Below are positions 7,275-16,060 of a DNA stretch of 37,914 bases, piece by piece (the first letter of the stretch is position 1; the number at the start of each line of letters is the position of its first letter). The notes below the pieces were generated by a model. The model saw nothing but the letters and a program-made list of their open reading frames with translations, made no database searches and had not been told where the DNA came from. This DNA is from an uncultured Comamonadaceae bacterium. Lineage in GTDB: Bacteria; Pseudomonadota; Gammaproteobacteria; Burkholderiales; Burkholderiaceae. The stretch covers positions 1-37,914 of the forward strand of contig CAMLQP010000003.1 in assembly GCA_946482115.1 (NCBI GenBank). The letters run 5' to 3'. The position numbers and the translations under genes are program-made.

Positions 7275-8839
7275 CACGTGTTCCAAGGTTCAGTCCCCCA
7301 CACGGTCAGGTCGCACTTGCCGAACTGGTAATCAACCACCAGGCCAGTGACGCGCCGCGCGATTTCCGTTTCTTCGTCAAATCCGTACCGGTCCCACAGC
7401 AGGCTGATCTCGTCGTCCAGATCGAGATCGAAAAGCACGTCGTCATCGAGCTGTGAGCCCTCGATCAGGTGCGCGAACAGCGGCTCGCTGGTGATGCCGA
7501 CCAGACGCGTGGCCTCGGCGTCGGCATCCGCCTTCGCAACGAACGCGGTGTCTCGCTTGCCAACCTCGGTCCGCTTGTGCGGGTTCGGGATGAGCGTCAC
7601 GTCATCGGTCGCCACGCGCCAGGCCTGGCCGAGGTCGGCCCGGTCGGCGTCGCTGACGGACGTGGCCACCTCGGTGCCCTGCAGCGGGCGGTGGTAGCGT
7701 GCGTACCGCAGTTCCCAGCTGGTGGTGGGCACGTTCTCGGTGGTGGGCACGCTGGTGACGCGCAGGGCGCTCCAATCCGCCAGCGTGGCCTTTGGTTGCG
7801 TGCCAGTGGGCAGCGCAATGCGGGCCATGCGGATGACGCCCAGGCGGTTCGCCCAGAACGCGGCGCCCACGGTGCGCGCCACCTCTTCCATGATGGCCAG
7901 CGTGTCGCGGTCATCGTTGATGAACACGCCCAGGACGGCGCCGTTCGCTGCGTCCAGGGCTGCCACGTCGGCGGCCTCAACCGTGAGGCCTCGTGCCTCG
8001 ACCAGCCGCTTGATGAGCGTGCCAGCCTTGCTGTTCGCCGTGGTGTCGGCGATCACATCGGCCGTGAGCACGTAGGTGGGCGCGGCACCGCCCCACCGGA
8101 ACATACCGCCGGCGGGCCACACGCGCACCTTGCCAGCTGTCGGCGCGTTCGCCTCCATGTCGGCCTGGCTCGTGTAGTTCGCCTCGGCCGCGACGGGCAG
8201 GCCACCGGAGTACACGGTCATCGACTGGATGGCCGCGACGCTGACCCGGTAAATCTGCTTCGACGGATTGACGCAGTCCGGCTGCACCTGCAGGCACTTG
8301 CCCAGGCACAGCGGGATGCGCTTGCCAGCCAGATCGGCGCCGCCGTCTACGCCGTTCGGCAGCACATTGGTGCCGCCATAGACGGTAGTGAGGTGCGTGC
8401 TTGCCAGCTCGTACAGCCGATCCTTGATGTGGATCTCGATCTCGTCGCGCGTGCGCACCACATCGCTGACCGTGACGGCCATCACCACCTGCGCGGTGCT
8501 GTACGGCATGCCGTCGCGCACTCGCAGCACAGTGGCTGGCCGCTCATGGAAGCTGATAGAAGCGCGGGAGAAGATGGTGTCCAGGGCACCATCGTTGTTC
8601 CGCAGCCGGATGATTCCGTAGGAAACCTGCACACGCTGGCCGAGCAGCGGGCTGCCGTTGCCCTGAGACATGCGGCGCACGATGTTGCCGGCGTGGATCA
8701 ACCGGTCTTCGTAGTGCGTGTCCGGCGGGGTATCGGTGGGCTCGGTGTTGTAGCCGAGCGAGCCGAACCGGTACACGGTGTATGTGGTCGTGTCCGTGTA
8801 TCCCGGCAGCTCCAGGAGGTACACCCAAGGGGCGATCAT
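7274..8839 (-). CDS. Tail tip / baseplate hub-like protein
   Basis: A 521-residue protein directly downstream of the tape measure gene (nine bases between them), the usual place for distal tail or hub proteins. It is Val/Thr/Ala-rich with many predicted beta strands, a DRLYELA segment near residue 140 and a short Cys-containing stretch (LCLGKCLQVQPDC) near 175. The C-terminal third (about 390-521) is charged. No enzymatic motif is visible. Start ATG 8839 is clear. Naming it hub or tip is by synteny with other long-tailed siphophages. Confidence 0.7.
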   Translation of the reverse strand: MIAPWVYLLELPGYTDTTTYTVYRFGSLGYNTEPTDTPPDTHYEDRLIHAGNIVRRMSQGNGSPLLGQRVQVSYGIIRLRNNDGALDTIFSRASISFHERPATVLRVRDGMPYSTAQVVMAVTVSDVVRTRDEIEIHIKDRLYELASTHLTTVYGGTNVLPNGVDGGADLAGKRIPLCLGKCLQVQPDCVNPSKQIYRVSVAAIQSMTVYSGGLPVAAEANYTSQADMEANAPTAGKVRVWPAGGMFRWGGAAPTYVLTADVIADTTANSKAGTLIKRLVEARGLTVEAADVAALDAANGAVLGVFINDDRDTLAIMEEVARTVGAAFWANRLGVIRMARIALPTGTQPKATLADWSALRVTSVPTTENVPTTSWELRYARYHRPLQGTEVATSVSDADRADLGQAWRVATDDVTLIPNPHKRTEVGKRDTAFVAKADADAEATRLVGITSEPLFAHLIEGSQLDDDVLFDLDLDDEISLLWDRYGFDEETEIARRVTGLVVDYQFGKCDLTVWGTEPWNT

Positions 8840-8848
8840 GGCGAGTCG

Positions 8849-11800
8849 TCAGGCCCGGAAGCCGATACGGCTGCTCGCGTCGAGCTTGCTTTGCGTGGAG
8901 GCCTCACGGGCCAGCTGGTTGCCGGCCTGCAGGGCTGCGCTGGTGGCTGTGGTGCCGGCCTTGACTGCCTCGATGTTCCGCTGCATCAGGCCCTCCATGG
9001 ACTCGCGCAGCGCCATCAACTCCTCCCACATGCCGTAAACCGCTTCCTTGTCGGCCGCGGCCCCGGTGCCGCCGCCGAAGTAGCTGTCCGACTCCCGCAG
9101 GAAGGAGTCTGCAGCGGACTGCCACGCGTCGAACGCCTCCCAATTGCCGGCCATGGCATCGGCATACAGGGCCGACAGGTTGTCGGATGCCAGCTCGTAT
9201 TGCTGCGTCGGATCGAGGTTAGAAAGATCACCCAGCTGCCAGTTGTTGGCCCAGTCGGTCATCGACTGCTCGATGCGGTCAAGCAGTTCCACCATGTCCA
9301 TCATCTGCTTGAGCTGGTCTTGCTCAGCACGCAGCTGCTCGGCGGCGGCAAGGTCCGCTTCACTCGGGCCGCGCGATTCGCTGTCGCCCCCACCGGCACC
9401 CATGCGCGCGCTTTCGCGCGCCTCAGCTTCGTTCTGCACACGGGCGTTCTCAAACACGTCCGTCTGCATCATGTACATGTTGAAGATGCCGCCTTGTGTC
9501 GGAACTGGGACGTTCTCCTTGCCGCCCCAATGACCGTCCACATAGTCCTGGAGGTTCTTGGGCAAAGTGCCGTTGTTCCAGTCCGATTCGAACGCGCCCA
9601 CGTGCGCTTCGAAACCTAGCCAGTCGCGATAAGCCTTGTCCGCTGCAGACGTCTGCGCTTGGCCGCGCAAGCGAATGCCGCCGAACTCCCGCGCCGCGGC
9701 GGCCGCCTCGTCCTTCAGGTCGGCCAGGCTGCCGGCCGCCCGCACCACGGCCAGCTCTGCCTCGCTGGCACCATCAGACAGGTTCACGAACGACGACGCG
9801 AAGGCCAGAATTTGGTCCTTGGTCGCGGCCTGCAGGGTGCCGACGTCGACCGTGATGCCCGCCAGCTCCTTCAGGTCCCGGATGATCATTCCGTACCGAT
9901 GGGTGAACTGCTCTTCGGGCTTCAGGAACTTCGGCAGCTCGCTGTCTATGGCGGCCTGCAGCTCCTGCATACGCGCCGCCTGCTCTGCGGCATCCGATGC
10001 GGCATAGATGCTCTGCTGCAGCGACACCAGCGCCGGGTCCAGCTTGCGCAGGGCCTCCAACTCGCGCTGGCGTTCCAGCGCAACGGCGCCAATCTCGTCG
10101 CCCTGGGCGCGCAGCAGCTGCACCTCGAGGTCGCCGCGCTTGTCCGCGATGGCCTCGCTGCGGGCCGCGACCACATCGAAGGCGTCGGCCACGCTCATCA
10201 ACGCGGCATAGTTGCGCCGGCCGGCCTCTGTTGACAGGTCCTGCGCTTCGACCAGGTCGCGGAAGGCCTCACGCGTGGCGGGCATCGTGGCGCCGTACTG
10301 AGCGAAGGCGTCGCGCACCGCCTGCGTCTGCAGCGCCGCACGCTCGGCCTCGGTGTAGTACTTGCCCAGGAAGTTGCCCGCCGCGCCTGCGAACTTGTCG
10401 AGCCCACCGAACATCTCGCCGAGCTGCACCGCGGCCTTGCCACCGTCGATGCTGGCGGCCAGGGCGCGCATGCCCAGGCTTTCCAGCACGCTGTTGACCT
10501 GCACGATGGCGCCGCCGACACGCGCAATGGTCTGAGCTGTCGTCTCACCGTAGATCGCCAGCGGCTTCACCTGGTCGGCGTAACCCGCGATTAGAGCGTC
10601 CCCATACTCGCCCAAGGCCTTCATGATCGAGGCCTTGTCCTTCTCCAGGTCGCCCGTCAACTGGACCTTGACGTCCTTGGTGATGCCGGCCATGAGCGAC
10701 GCCGGCAGGCCCAGCGCTTCGCCGTACTTCTTGGCCTGATCGTGCACGGACCGGGCGGCGTCGTCGAAGAACGCGTCGATGGTGCTGTCGAGCGTGTCGG
10801 CCACGGTGTAGCGCTTGTCCGACCGGAAGAGGCCGCCCTTTTCCAGCACGTCAGCGTACGCCTCGCCGCTGAAGGCGCCGCCGCTGAAGGTTCCGAGCAC
10901 GCCGCGACCCTGAACACGCGGCTCCGCGCGCCCGAACATATGGTTCCAGCGGACGGAGCCCGAGAGGATCTCGCTCCACTTTTCGCTCATGCCGAGCGAT
11001 TCGAAGAGCTTCAGGTTGACGGCCTTGTCTGAGTAGTCATACCAGCTCTTCCCCTCCAGCTGCTTTGAGCCCGTAAAGCCCTCGCCGTACAGCTTGCTCG
11101 CATACTGAGCGGCCGCGTAGATCATCGCGGCATAGGCCGCATAGGCACCCCAGGCGCCCATGGTGGAGCTGCCGCCGCCGCTGGCGCCTGCAGCACCGCT
11201 GCCGGCGGCCACGCCCTCGCCCGCGGCCGCGGCGCCCAGCGAGTTGCCAGCAGCCACACCACCCCAGGAGTTGTTGGCCGCGATCAGCGCGCCGAGGCCG
11301 TCGCCGCCGGCGGCGCCGACGGCGTTGGCGTACGCCAGCGAGACGCTGGACGCGCCCGCCGTGGTGCCAGCGCCCATGAAGCCCGCCAGCGCGTTGACGC
11401 CGCTGGAGTAGCCGGTGGCCGCGCTGTACATGCTGTTGAGGGTGCTCAGGTTGTTGAGCCCCGCGGCCACGCCGGCGCCGGCTCCCCCACCACCACCGCC
11501 TGCGCCGCCGGTAAGGAATGCCGCGATTGCCCCGGAGATCGGTGACACCACGGCCTGGATGATCGGACGCAGAACCATGCTGCGGAACAGGCCCTTCAGG
11601 TACTCGCCAGCGCTGCGCCCGCCTTCCATGAGCGCGTCCGCCAGCGCCTGGCCGGTTTGGTCGGCCAGGCGCTGCCAGTCGTCGGCCGCGGCCTTGGCGG
11701 CCGCCTCGTTCGCGTCGCGCACCTCTTGGCGGCGCATCAGGCCGATCAGCTCGCGCTGGGCGTTGATCTCGCGCTGCTTCGCCTCGTACAGCGTGGCGCC

Positions 11801-13435
11801 GGCGCGCAGGCCGGCCTGCTCGTCCAACAGGCGCTGCAGCGTCACCTCGGCGATTTGTGAGCGCAGCATGCCGTGGGTTTGGTACTCCAGGCGGGCCGCG
11901 CGCACGGCTTCCTCGGCGCCGCGCGCGGCCTGCAGCGCCCGCTCCTGCTCGCTCGCAATGTGAGCGTCCGCCGCTTCGCTGTCGCGACGGCGCACGTCGG
12001 CACGCGCTTCGGCCTCTGCGGTGGCTTTCTTCATCGCGGTGGCCAGGTCTTCCTCGGCCTTGATCTGCTCGATGAGGTTGACCAGCGCCTGCTTCTCCGC
12101 GTCGGTCAGGCGCACGCGCCCGTCCCGCAGGGCCTCCATGGCGTCGAGCGCGAACTTCTGCCCGGCGGTCAGCTGTTCGCCCAGTTCGCGCTCCTGGCGC
12201 AGCACCTGCAGGCGGGCCGTGGCGTCGCTCAGCAGCTTGCGCCCGGCATCCGTCTGTGCCTTGGTGGTGTCCTTGGTGGCGCCGCTGAACTTGAGCTGCG
12301 ACTGCGTCGCGGCCCCCAGCCGAGCATCGAGGCGGGCCGTCTCGGCTGCTGCCTCCTTCGTGCTGATGCCGTACTGCGCGACGATGCGCGAGGCCTCGGC
12401 CATGCGCGCCGTCGCGCCGAGCACCTTGGCCTGGTACTCGTCCAGCGCTTTGCGGGCGGCCTCCGCGTCATCCACCAACGCCTCACGGATGGCCATGAAG
12501 CCCCTGAAATCCAGGCTGAGCAGCGCGGCGATCTGCGCCGCCATGCCACCCACGTCACGGCCAATGCCCTTGATCACGAACATCACGTCAGCGCCGAGGG
12601 ACATGATGGTTTCCAGCACCGTGCCAAGCACCTGCGCGGACGTGCTCATGCCCGCCAGCTGCCCGCCTGTGGCCTCGGCGGCGCCGTCGACCGCGCCAAG
12701 CAAGGCCGTCAGCTCGGTGACCACCTGCAGCATCTGCAGGAGGGTGGGAAGCAGGCTGTTCGCAGCGACACGCTGCAGGGCCACCAGCTGGCCCATGAGC
12801 AGCGTGACGCCGTCATTGAACTGGTCCGCCGCCTGGGCCTGCTCTGTGGTGGTGGTGGCCACCAGCTCGTTCGCGCTGGCCAGGTCCTTCAGGAACGGCA
12901 GCAGATCGGCCCCGCTCTTGCCCAGCAGCGTCATCGCGACGGCGGACTTTCCGGTTCCGTCCTCGAACTTGCCCATGGCCTTGGCCAGCTCCACCAGCTG
13001 ATCGTCGGCCTTCAGCTGCTTGAAGCTCTCGATGTCCAGGCCAAGGGCCGCCAGGGCCGCGCCTGCCCCCTTCGACTCATCGTCGACCCCGGCCAGGGAC
13101 TTGGCCAGGCGGTTGGTCGCCGCTGCAATGGTGTCGGCGCTGGTGTCGGTTGTGCGGCCGATCTCGACCAGCGCAGACAGCCGCTCCACCGTCATGCCGG
13201 TCTTGATGGACAGGTCGTTCAGCGCCTCGGCGGCATCGATGGACCCCTTGATCATGCCGACGAAGGCGCCCACCGTGAGGCCCGAGGCAATGCCGGCAAG
13301 CGCGCCCCTCGCGAACTCGGCCGCCGCGCCCATGCGGGCGCTGGCACGCTCCACCAGGTCCTGCGCCTCGTCAAGCTGCTTCCTCAGGCGGACGATCTCC
13401 GCCAGCATCTGGATTTCGATTTGTCCAGCGATCAT
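8849..13435 (-). CDS. Tail tape measure protein
   Basis: A 1528-residue tape measure protein, which sets tail length and is ejected through the tail during infection. The first 120 residues show the typical start of such proteins, including a coiled coil and the phrase IKTGMTVERLSALVEIGR. Long Ala/Glu/Arg-rich helical stretches follow (about 380-600), then a Gly-rich hydrophobic segment (about 610-780) that could insert in the membrane, then a long helical C-terminus. By the family rule of roughly 0.15 nm per residue, the tail would be about 230 nm long (inference). Start ATG 13435 overlaps the chaperone stop as ATGA. It contains one copy of the dispersed palindrome. Confidence 0.93.
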   Translation of the reverse strand: MIAGQIEIQMLAEIVRLRKQLDEAQDLVERASARMGAAAEFARGALAGIASGLTVGAFVGMIKGSIDAAEALNDLSIKTGMTVERLSALVEIGRTTDTSADTIAAATNRLAKSLAGVDDESKGAGAALAALGLDIESFKQLKADDQLVELAKAMGKFEDGTGKSAVAMTLLGKSGADLLPFLKDLASANELVATTTTEQAQAADQFNDGVTLLMGQLVALQRVAANSLLPTLLQMLQVVTELTALLGAVDGAAEATGGQLAGMSTSAQVLGTVLETIMSLGADVMFVIKGIGRDVGGMAAQIAALLSLDFRGFMAIREALVDDAEAARKALDEYQAKVLGATARMAEASRIVAQYGISTKEAAAETARLDARLGAATQSQLKFSGATKDTTKAQTDAGRKLLSDATARLQVLRQERELGEQLTAGQKFALDAMEALRDGRVRLTDAEKQALVNLIEQIKAEEDLATAMKKATAEAEARADVRRRDSEAADAHIASEQERALQAARGAEEAVRAARLEYQTHGMLRSQIAEVTLQRLLDEQAGLRAGATLYEAKQREINAQRELIGLMRRQEVRDANEAAAKAAADDWQRLADQTGQALADALMEGGRSAGEYLKGLFRSMVLRPIIQAVVSPISGAIAAFLTGGAGGGGGGAGAGVAAGLNNLSTLNSMYSAATGYSSGVNALAGFMGAGTTAGASSVSLAYANAVGAAGGDGLGALIAANNSWGGVAAGNSLGAAAAGEGVAAGSGAAGASGGGSSTMGAWGAYAAYAAMIYAAAQYASKLYGEGFTGSKQLEGKSWYDYSDKAVNLKLFESLGMSEKWSEILSGSVRWNHMFGRAEPRVQGRGVLGTFSGGAFSGEAYADVLEKGGLFRSDKRYTVADTLDSTIDAFFDDAARSVHDQAKKYGEALGLPASLMAGITKDVKVQLTGDLEKDKASIMKALGEYGDALIAGYADQVKPLAIYGETTAQTIARVGGAIVQVNSVLESLGMRALAASIDGGKAAVQLGEMFGGLDKFAGAAGNFLGKYYTEAERAALQTQAVRDAFAQYGATMPATREAFRDLVEAQDLSTEAGRRNYAALMSVADAFDVVAARSEAIADKRGDLEVQLLRAQGDEIGAVALERQRELEALRKLDPALVSLQQSIYAASDAAEQAARMQELQAAIDSELPKFLKPEEQFTHRYGMIIRDLKELAGITVDVGTLQAATKDQILAFASSFVNLSDGASEAELAVVRAAGSLADLKDEAAAAAREFGGIRLRGQAQTSAADKAYRDWLGFEAHVGAFESDWNNGTLPKNLQDYVDGHWGGKENVPVPTQGGIFNMYMMQTDVFENARVQNEAEARESARMGAGGGDSESRGPSEADLAAAEQLRAEQDQLKQMMDMVELLDRIEQSMTDWANNWQLGDLSNLDPTQQYELASDNLSALYADAMAGNWEAFDAWQSAADSFLRESDSYFGGGTGAAADKEAVYGMWEELMALRESMEGLMQRNIEAVKAGTTATSAALQAGNQLAREASTQSKLDASSRIGFRA
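9643..9658. repeat. Dispersed 16-bp palindrome, copy 3 (inside the tape measure gene)
   Basis: CTGCAGACGTCTGCGC matches the consensus at 14 of 16 positions and has a perfect central TGCAGACGTCTGC core. On the coding strand it is read as AQTSAA. Confidence 0.6.
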
Positions 13436-13950
13436 TGCTCTTGTCCCTCGCGCAGGCGCCGACGCCTGGCTTTGCGGTTGGCCAAGGCCGCGGCCTTGGC
13501 TTCCTGCTTGGCGATGAGTCCGTCCAGCAGCGCGCGGAATCCGGCGTCAACGGCTTGCCGGTTCGTTTCCTCGTCGGGCACCCAGGGCGCCTTTGCCGCG
13601 GGGCTGGCCGCGGCGTGCGTCTCGCTGACGTACTCGCGCGACAGGCGGCGCAGGGTCTGCACTTCCCAGGGCCACAGCGCCAGGCCGGTCTGCTCCTGCC
13701 ACGCCTGCAGCTCCTGATAGCTCACCGGCACGGCGCCCATGCCTGTACCCGTCGCAGGACCCACCTCCAGCAGGTAGTCCAGCAGGTAGCGGCCACCATC
13801 AGGCAGCGGCGGCATGGGCGGCGGGCCAGCCTTCTTCGACCGGCTGGCCAGGCGCGACTTGCCGCGCTGCCCGCGGCCACGCTGTACAGGCGTCTGCAAA
13901 TAGGCCATGTGCCGGACGTAGACGCTCAGGTCGTCGGCGAGGCCGGCGAA
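13432..13950 (-). CDS. Tail assembly chaperone, downstream (T-like) frame reached by -1 frameshift
   Basis: This frame ends at TGA 13432 and is open from above the slippery site. Its first ATG is at 13908 (MAYLQTPVQR, 158 residues), but no good ribosome site precedes that ATG. The 14 codons before it, read from 13950 (FAGLADDLSVYVRH), look like ordinary protein. A -1 shift at 13956-13950 therefore adds 172 residues to the first 141 residues of the upstream product, making a 313-residue fusion. The segment is basic at both ends. In lambda the equivalent GT fusion recruits tail tube subunits to the tape measure. It lies directly before the tape measure gene, as expected. Confidence 0.8.
   Translation of the reverse strand, partial: FAGLADDLSVYVRHMAYLQTPVQRGRGQRGKSRLASRSKKAGPPPMPPLPDGGRYLLDYLLEVGPATGTGMGAVPVSYQELQAWQEQTGLALWPWEVQTLRRLSREYVSETHAAASPAAKAPWVPDEETNRQAVDAGFRALLDGLIAKQEAKAAALANRKARRRRLREGQEQ
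13884..13899. repeat. Dispersed 16-bp palindrome, copy 4 (inside the tail chaperone gene)
   Basis: GTACAGGCGTCTGCAA matches the consensus at 15 of 16 positions. On the coding strand it is read as LQTPVQ, close to the first ATG of the T-like frame. Confidence 0.65.
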
Positions 13951-14372
13951 AAATTTTCCCAGCGGTGCACGTCTTCATGGACCTGGTCGGCGATGAAGCC
14001 AAGCCGCGGGTTTGAATAGATCGCCAGCGCCAGGTCACGGCCCGTCAACGGGCGCCCGTTCTCGTCGTCTTCCTCCAGGCGCCGAATGGCGTGCGTCACG
14101 TCCGCCAGGAACTCGGCGGCCTCCTTTGCCTGGGATTCCGGCGTGGCCTTCGCGGCGCGGCCGCCGCGCTTCTGCAGCACGTTCACCAGGCGGTTCTGCT
14201 GCTCCGCCTTGGCGCGCCGGTACTGCTTGGTGCCGGGCCCGTACACATCGATTTCGACCGGCTTGGTTTCATCGGGCTTGCCGTCGGCGCCGAGGTCGTA
14301 CATGGGCGCGCCACTGGCGTCCTTGACGTGGATGGTGTGCAGATCCTTGACTGCAATGGTGCTGGTCTTCAT
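13926..14372 (-). CDS. Tail assembly chaperone, upstream (G-like) frame
   Basis: A 148-residue G-like tail assembly chaperone. It starts MKTSTIAVKDLHTIHVKD, is charged and helical in the middle (TKQYRRAKAEQQNRLVNVL), and ends seven residues after the slippery site in SPASPTT. Start ATG 14372 has AAAGG about ten bases upstream; the longer frame to 14414 is not needed. In lambda-like tails the G protein is made in excess and a minority of ribosomes shift frame to give GT; both coat the tape measure during assembly. The order tube, chaperones, tape measure is kept here. Confidence 0.8.
   Translation of the reverse strand: MKTSTIAVKDLHTIHVKDASGAPMYDLGADGKPDETKPVEIDVYGPGTKQYRRAKAEQQNRLVNVLQKRGGRAAKATPESQAKEAAEFLADVTHAIRRLEEDDENGRPLTGRDLALAIYSNPRLGFIADQVHEDVHRWENFSPASPTT
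13950..13956 (-). promoter_or_regulatory. Programmed -1 ribosomal frameshift site (AAATTTT)
   Basis: On the minus strand the codons read GAA AAT TTT TCG, so A AAT TTT is an X XXY YYZ slippery heptamer in the zero frame. Slipping back one base makes the next codon TTC at 13950, which enters the downstream frame. Downstream, GCCGG (13947-13943) can pair with CCGGC (13917-13913), a possible but long-looped stimulatory stem. The phase and position fit the G/GT frameshift of siphophage tail chaperones. Confidence 0.75.
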
Positions 14373-14406
14373 GTTGGACGTACCTTTCGCGGGGTAGGAA
14401 ACGACA

Positions 14407-14428
14407 GCGGCCACCCGGAGGTGGCCGC
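14407..14428 (-). terminator. GC-rich hairpin before the tail chaperone (terminator-like)
   Basis: Nine-base perfect stem GCGGCCACC / GGTGGCCGC with a four-base loop. On the minus strand it is followed only by a weak, interrupted T stretch. It stands in the leader of the tail chaperone gene, after the 167-residue structural gene. It could be a partial terminator or an mRNA-end stabiliser that lowers expression of the minor tail genes downstream. Confidence 0.5.
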
Positions 14429-14528
14429 ATGGAATGCGCCCGTGCCCAGCTGCGCCGCTCCCCCGCGAAAGGAAGCGAACGCAGCCGGGTCGGTGCGCTC
14501 GGTTGCGCGGCCCCTGGGGCCGCTGGGA

Positions 14529-15032
14529 TCAGTCGCCGATGATGACGATGTCGTACGTGACGCCGGTGCCGCCGGCGCTGTTGGCGATCTTGAGCTTGTC
14601 GCCAGTGCCGGCGGTGACCACCCAGCCGTTGGCGGCCGGGCTAGCCAACGCAAAGAAGCCGCCGGGCGGGATGGCCACGGTATCGGTGGCATCACCAAAG
14701 AGCGGCACGGCATTGGCCGCGGCACCGCCCACCACCACGTTGTTGGTGTTGCCGGCCGCGGCGGTGACAAGAATGGCCTTCACACTGGCGAAGGCCAGCA
14801 GGTTGCCGAACGCGTCTTCCAGCACGCCGGCCAGGTCCAGCTCTTCGTTCGCGCCGCCGGCGAGCGTGCGCGTCGCACGCCAGATCTTGTCGGCCTGGTT
14901 CGCGCCGGCGCCGTTGGCGAACGCCACGGACGCATTCTTCTGGATGTTGTCAGCGGCTTCACCGAAGCTCTGCGTACTGGTGAACAGCGCGGCGACGCTG
15001 CACTTGATGGATGCCTTGAGGGTTGTGGGCAT
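14529..15032 (-). CDS. Phage structural protein of unknown role (Gly/Ala-rich beta protein)
   Basis: A 167-residue protein with many short beta strands: KASIKCSVAALF at the start, ANQADKIWRATRTL, EELDLAG, NNVVVGGAAANAV, AIPPGGFFALA and GVTYDIVIIG at the end. I have seen this strand order in uncharacterised phage structural proteins, so the family looks genuine but its role is not established to my knowledge. It lies between the tube protein and the chaperones. Start ATG 15032 has GAAGGAAG upstream. Hairpins on both sides of the 15546-14529 pair suggest high expression. A second tube-related or decoration protein is possible. Confidence 0.7.
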   Translation of the reverse strand: MPTTLKASIKCSVAALFTSTQSFGEAADNIQKNASVAFANGAGANQADKIWRATRTLAGGANEELDLAGVLEDAFGNLLAFASVKAILVTAAAGNTNNVVVGGAAANAVPLFGDATDTVAIPPGGFFALASPAANGWVVTAGTGDKLKIANSAGGTGVTYDIVIIGD

Positions 15033-15084
15033 GACGTTCTTCCTTCAGGTGGTGATGGGGCGTGAAAGTGAGCGGCCAGCCCGA

Positions 15085-15546
15085 TCAGGCGGCCAGATCC
15101 TTCACGATGCCTTGGCCGGCGCTGTTGCTGGTCAGCTCGACCGTGGACTTGGCCGAGGTCACCTGGTCGACGTCACCGCCGCCGATGGTCCAGTCCATCA
15201 CCATGCCGAGCATGAAGTACTTGTCACCGTTCTGCATCGTGACGCGGAAGGCGTGCACTTCGTCGGACTCGGACGCGGCCATCATGATCTGCTGGCCGGC
15301 GTCGTCTTCGTCCAGCGCGAGTTCGAGCGGCAGCTGGCCCTCGTCGTAGCTGCCCTTGCGCTTCTGGGTGGCGCGGGTCTTGATCGGCTTGTGCGTGATC
15401 AGCGCGTACTTGCGGCCGAATTCGGGCAGGTTGGTCAGCTCGCCAACTTCAGCGAACGGCAGCGCGTTGAAGCCTGCGGCGTTGTGGGTGGCCGGCAAGG
15501 TTGCGCAGACCGCAAAGCTGGCGCCGGCATTGGTTTGAATGCTCAT
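15085..15546 (-). CDS. Major tail tube protein
   Basis: A 153-residue protein placed where the tail tube subunit is expected, between the tail completion proteins and the chaperones. It begins MSIQTNAGASFAVCATLPATHNAAGF, followed by EVGELTNLPEFGRKYALITH, which resembles the beta-strand entry of tube proteins, and has a Gly-rich acidic middle (LALDEDDAGQQIMM). Start ATG 15546 has a clear ribosome site (AAGGAGC) upstream. A strong hairpin with a T tract sits just before it. Confidence 0.85.
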   Translation of the reverse strand: MSIQTNAGASFAVCATLPATHNAAGFNALPFAEVGELTNLPEFGRKYALITHKPIKTRATQKRKGSYDEGQLPLELALDEDDAGQQIMMAASESDEVHAFRVTMQNGDKYFMLGMVMDWTIGGGDVDQVTSAKSTVELTSNSAGQGIVKDLAA

Positions 15547-15564
15547 GGAATGCTCCTTTGAATG

Positions 15565-15599
15565 AAAACCGCCCGCTGCACTTGCGTGCTAGCGGGCGG
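15565..15599 (-). terminator. Intrinsic-terminator-like hairpin before the tail tube gene
   Basis: Perfect nine-base stem CCGCCCGCT / AGCGGGCGG with a 13-base loop, followed on the minus strand by TTTTC. It lies in the 85-base gap between the tail completion gene (ends 15632) and the tail tube gene (starts 15546). Confidence 0.65.
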
Positions 15600-15631
15600 C
15601 GGGACTGCCGTTGCCGGCGGGTGCTCTTGTG

Positions 15632-16060
15632 CTACAGCGGTTCGCGGTAGGTGACCATGAAGTCGGTGGGCTCGATGGTCAGGTCGTTGGCGGTGTTCGG
15701 TGCCTCCGGGCTGCTCATCGCGGCGCTGACGCTGGAGCCTTCGAAGCCAGCCAGCGTGCCCTGCTTGTTGCCACAGGCCTGGCGGATGTGTTGCAGCAGC
15801 GTCTTGCCCACCACGTAGCCGCCGGCGGCCGGGCTGGGATAGAGGCCTGCGACGCGCATGCGGGCCCGGCACAGGGCAAAGCCGCCAGGCTTTGGCTTCA
15901 GCGGGCGGTGCAGCTGCTGCGCGTCGATGCGCTTGACGACGACGCACGGCACCGGCGCGCCATCCGGCGCCATGCCGGGATGCACGCCGTCTGCGCCCAC
16001 CAGCTCGGTAACGCCTGCATGCTCGCGCAGCAGGTGGATGAGGATTTGCTCGGGGATCAA
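15632..16060 (-). CDS. Tail completion protein, DUF3168-like
   Basis: A 142-residue protein with the features of DUF3168 tail completion proteins: a short N-terminal helix (PEQILIHLLREHAGVTELVG), then GVHPGMAPDGAPVPCVVVKRI, and a C-terminal strand ending DFMVTYREPL. In HK97 and SPP1-like phages this protein caps the head-proximal end of the tail. Start ATG 16060 overlaps the end of the upstream gene by four bases. It is the last gene before the hairpin that precedes the tail tube. Confidence 0.8.
   Translation of the reverse strand: MIPEQILIHLLREHAGVTELVGADGVHPGMAPDGAPVPCVVVKRIDAQQLHRPLKPKPGGFALCRARMRVAGLYPSPAAGGYVVGKTLLQHIRQACGNKQGTLAGFEGSSVSAAMSSPEAPNTANDLTIEPTDFMVTYREPL

Noticed and set aside
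7469..9619. 716-codon plus-strand frame across the tail hub and tape measure genes
   Set aside because: It spans the ends of two real genes on the other strand and shows no recognisable domain; antisense artefact.
11873..13717. 614-codon plus-strand frame opposite the tape measure gene
   Set aside because: Antisense of a certain gene, low-complexity Leu/Gly/His/Gln composition.
13954..13960. GGGAAAA as the slippery heptamer
   Set aside because: It is one base out of phase with the zero frame (codons are TGG GAA AAT), so it cannot work as X XXY YYZ; AAATTTT is in phase.
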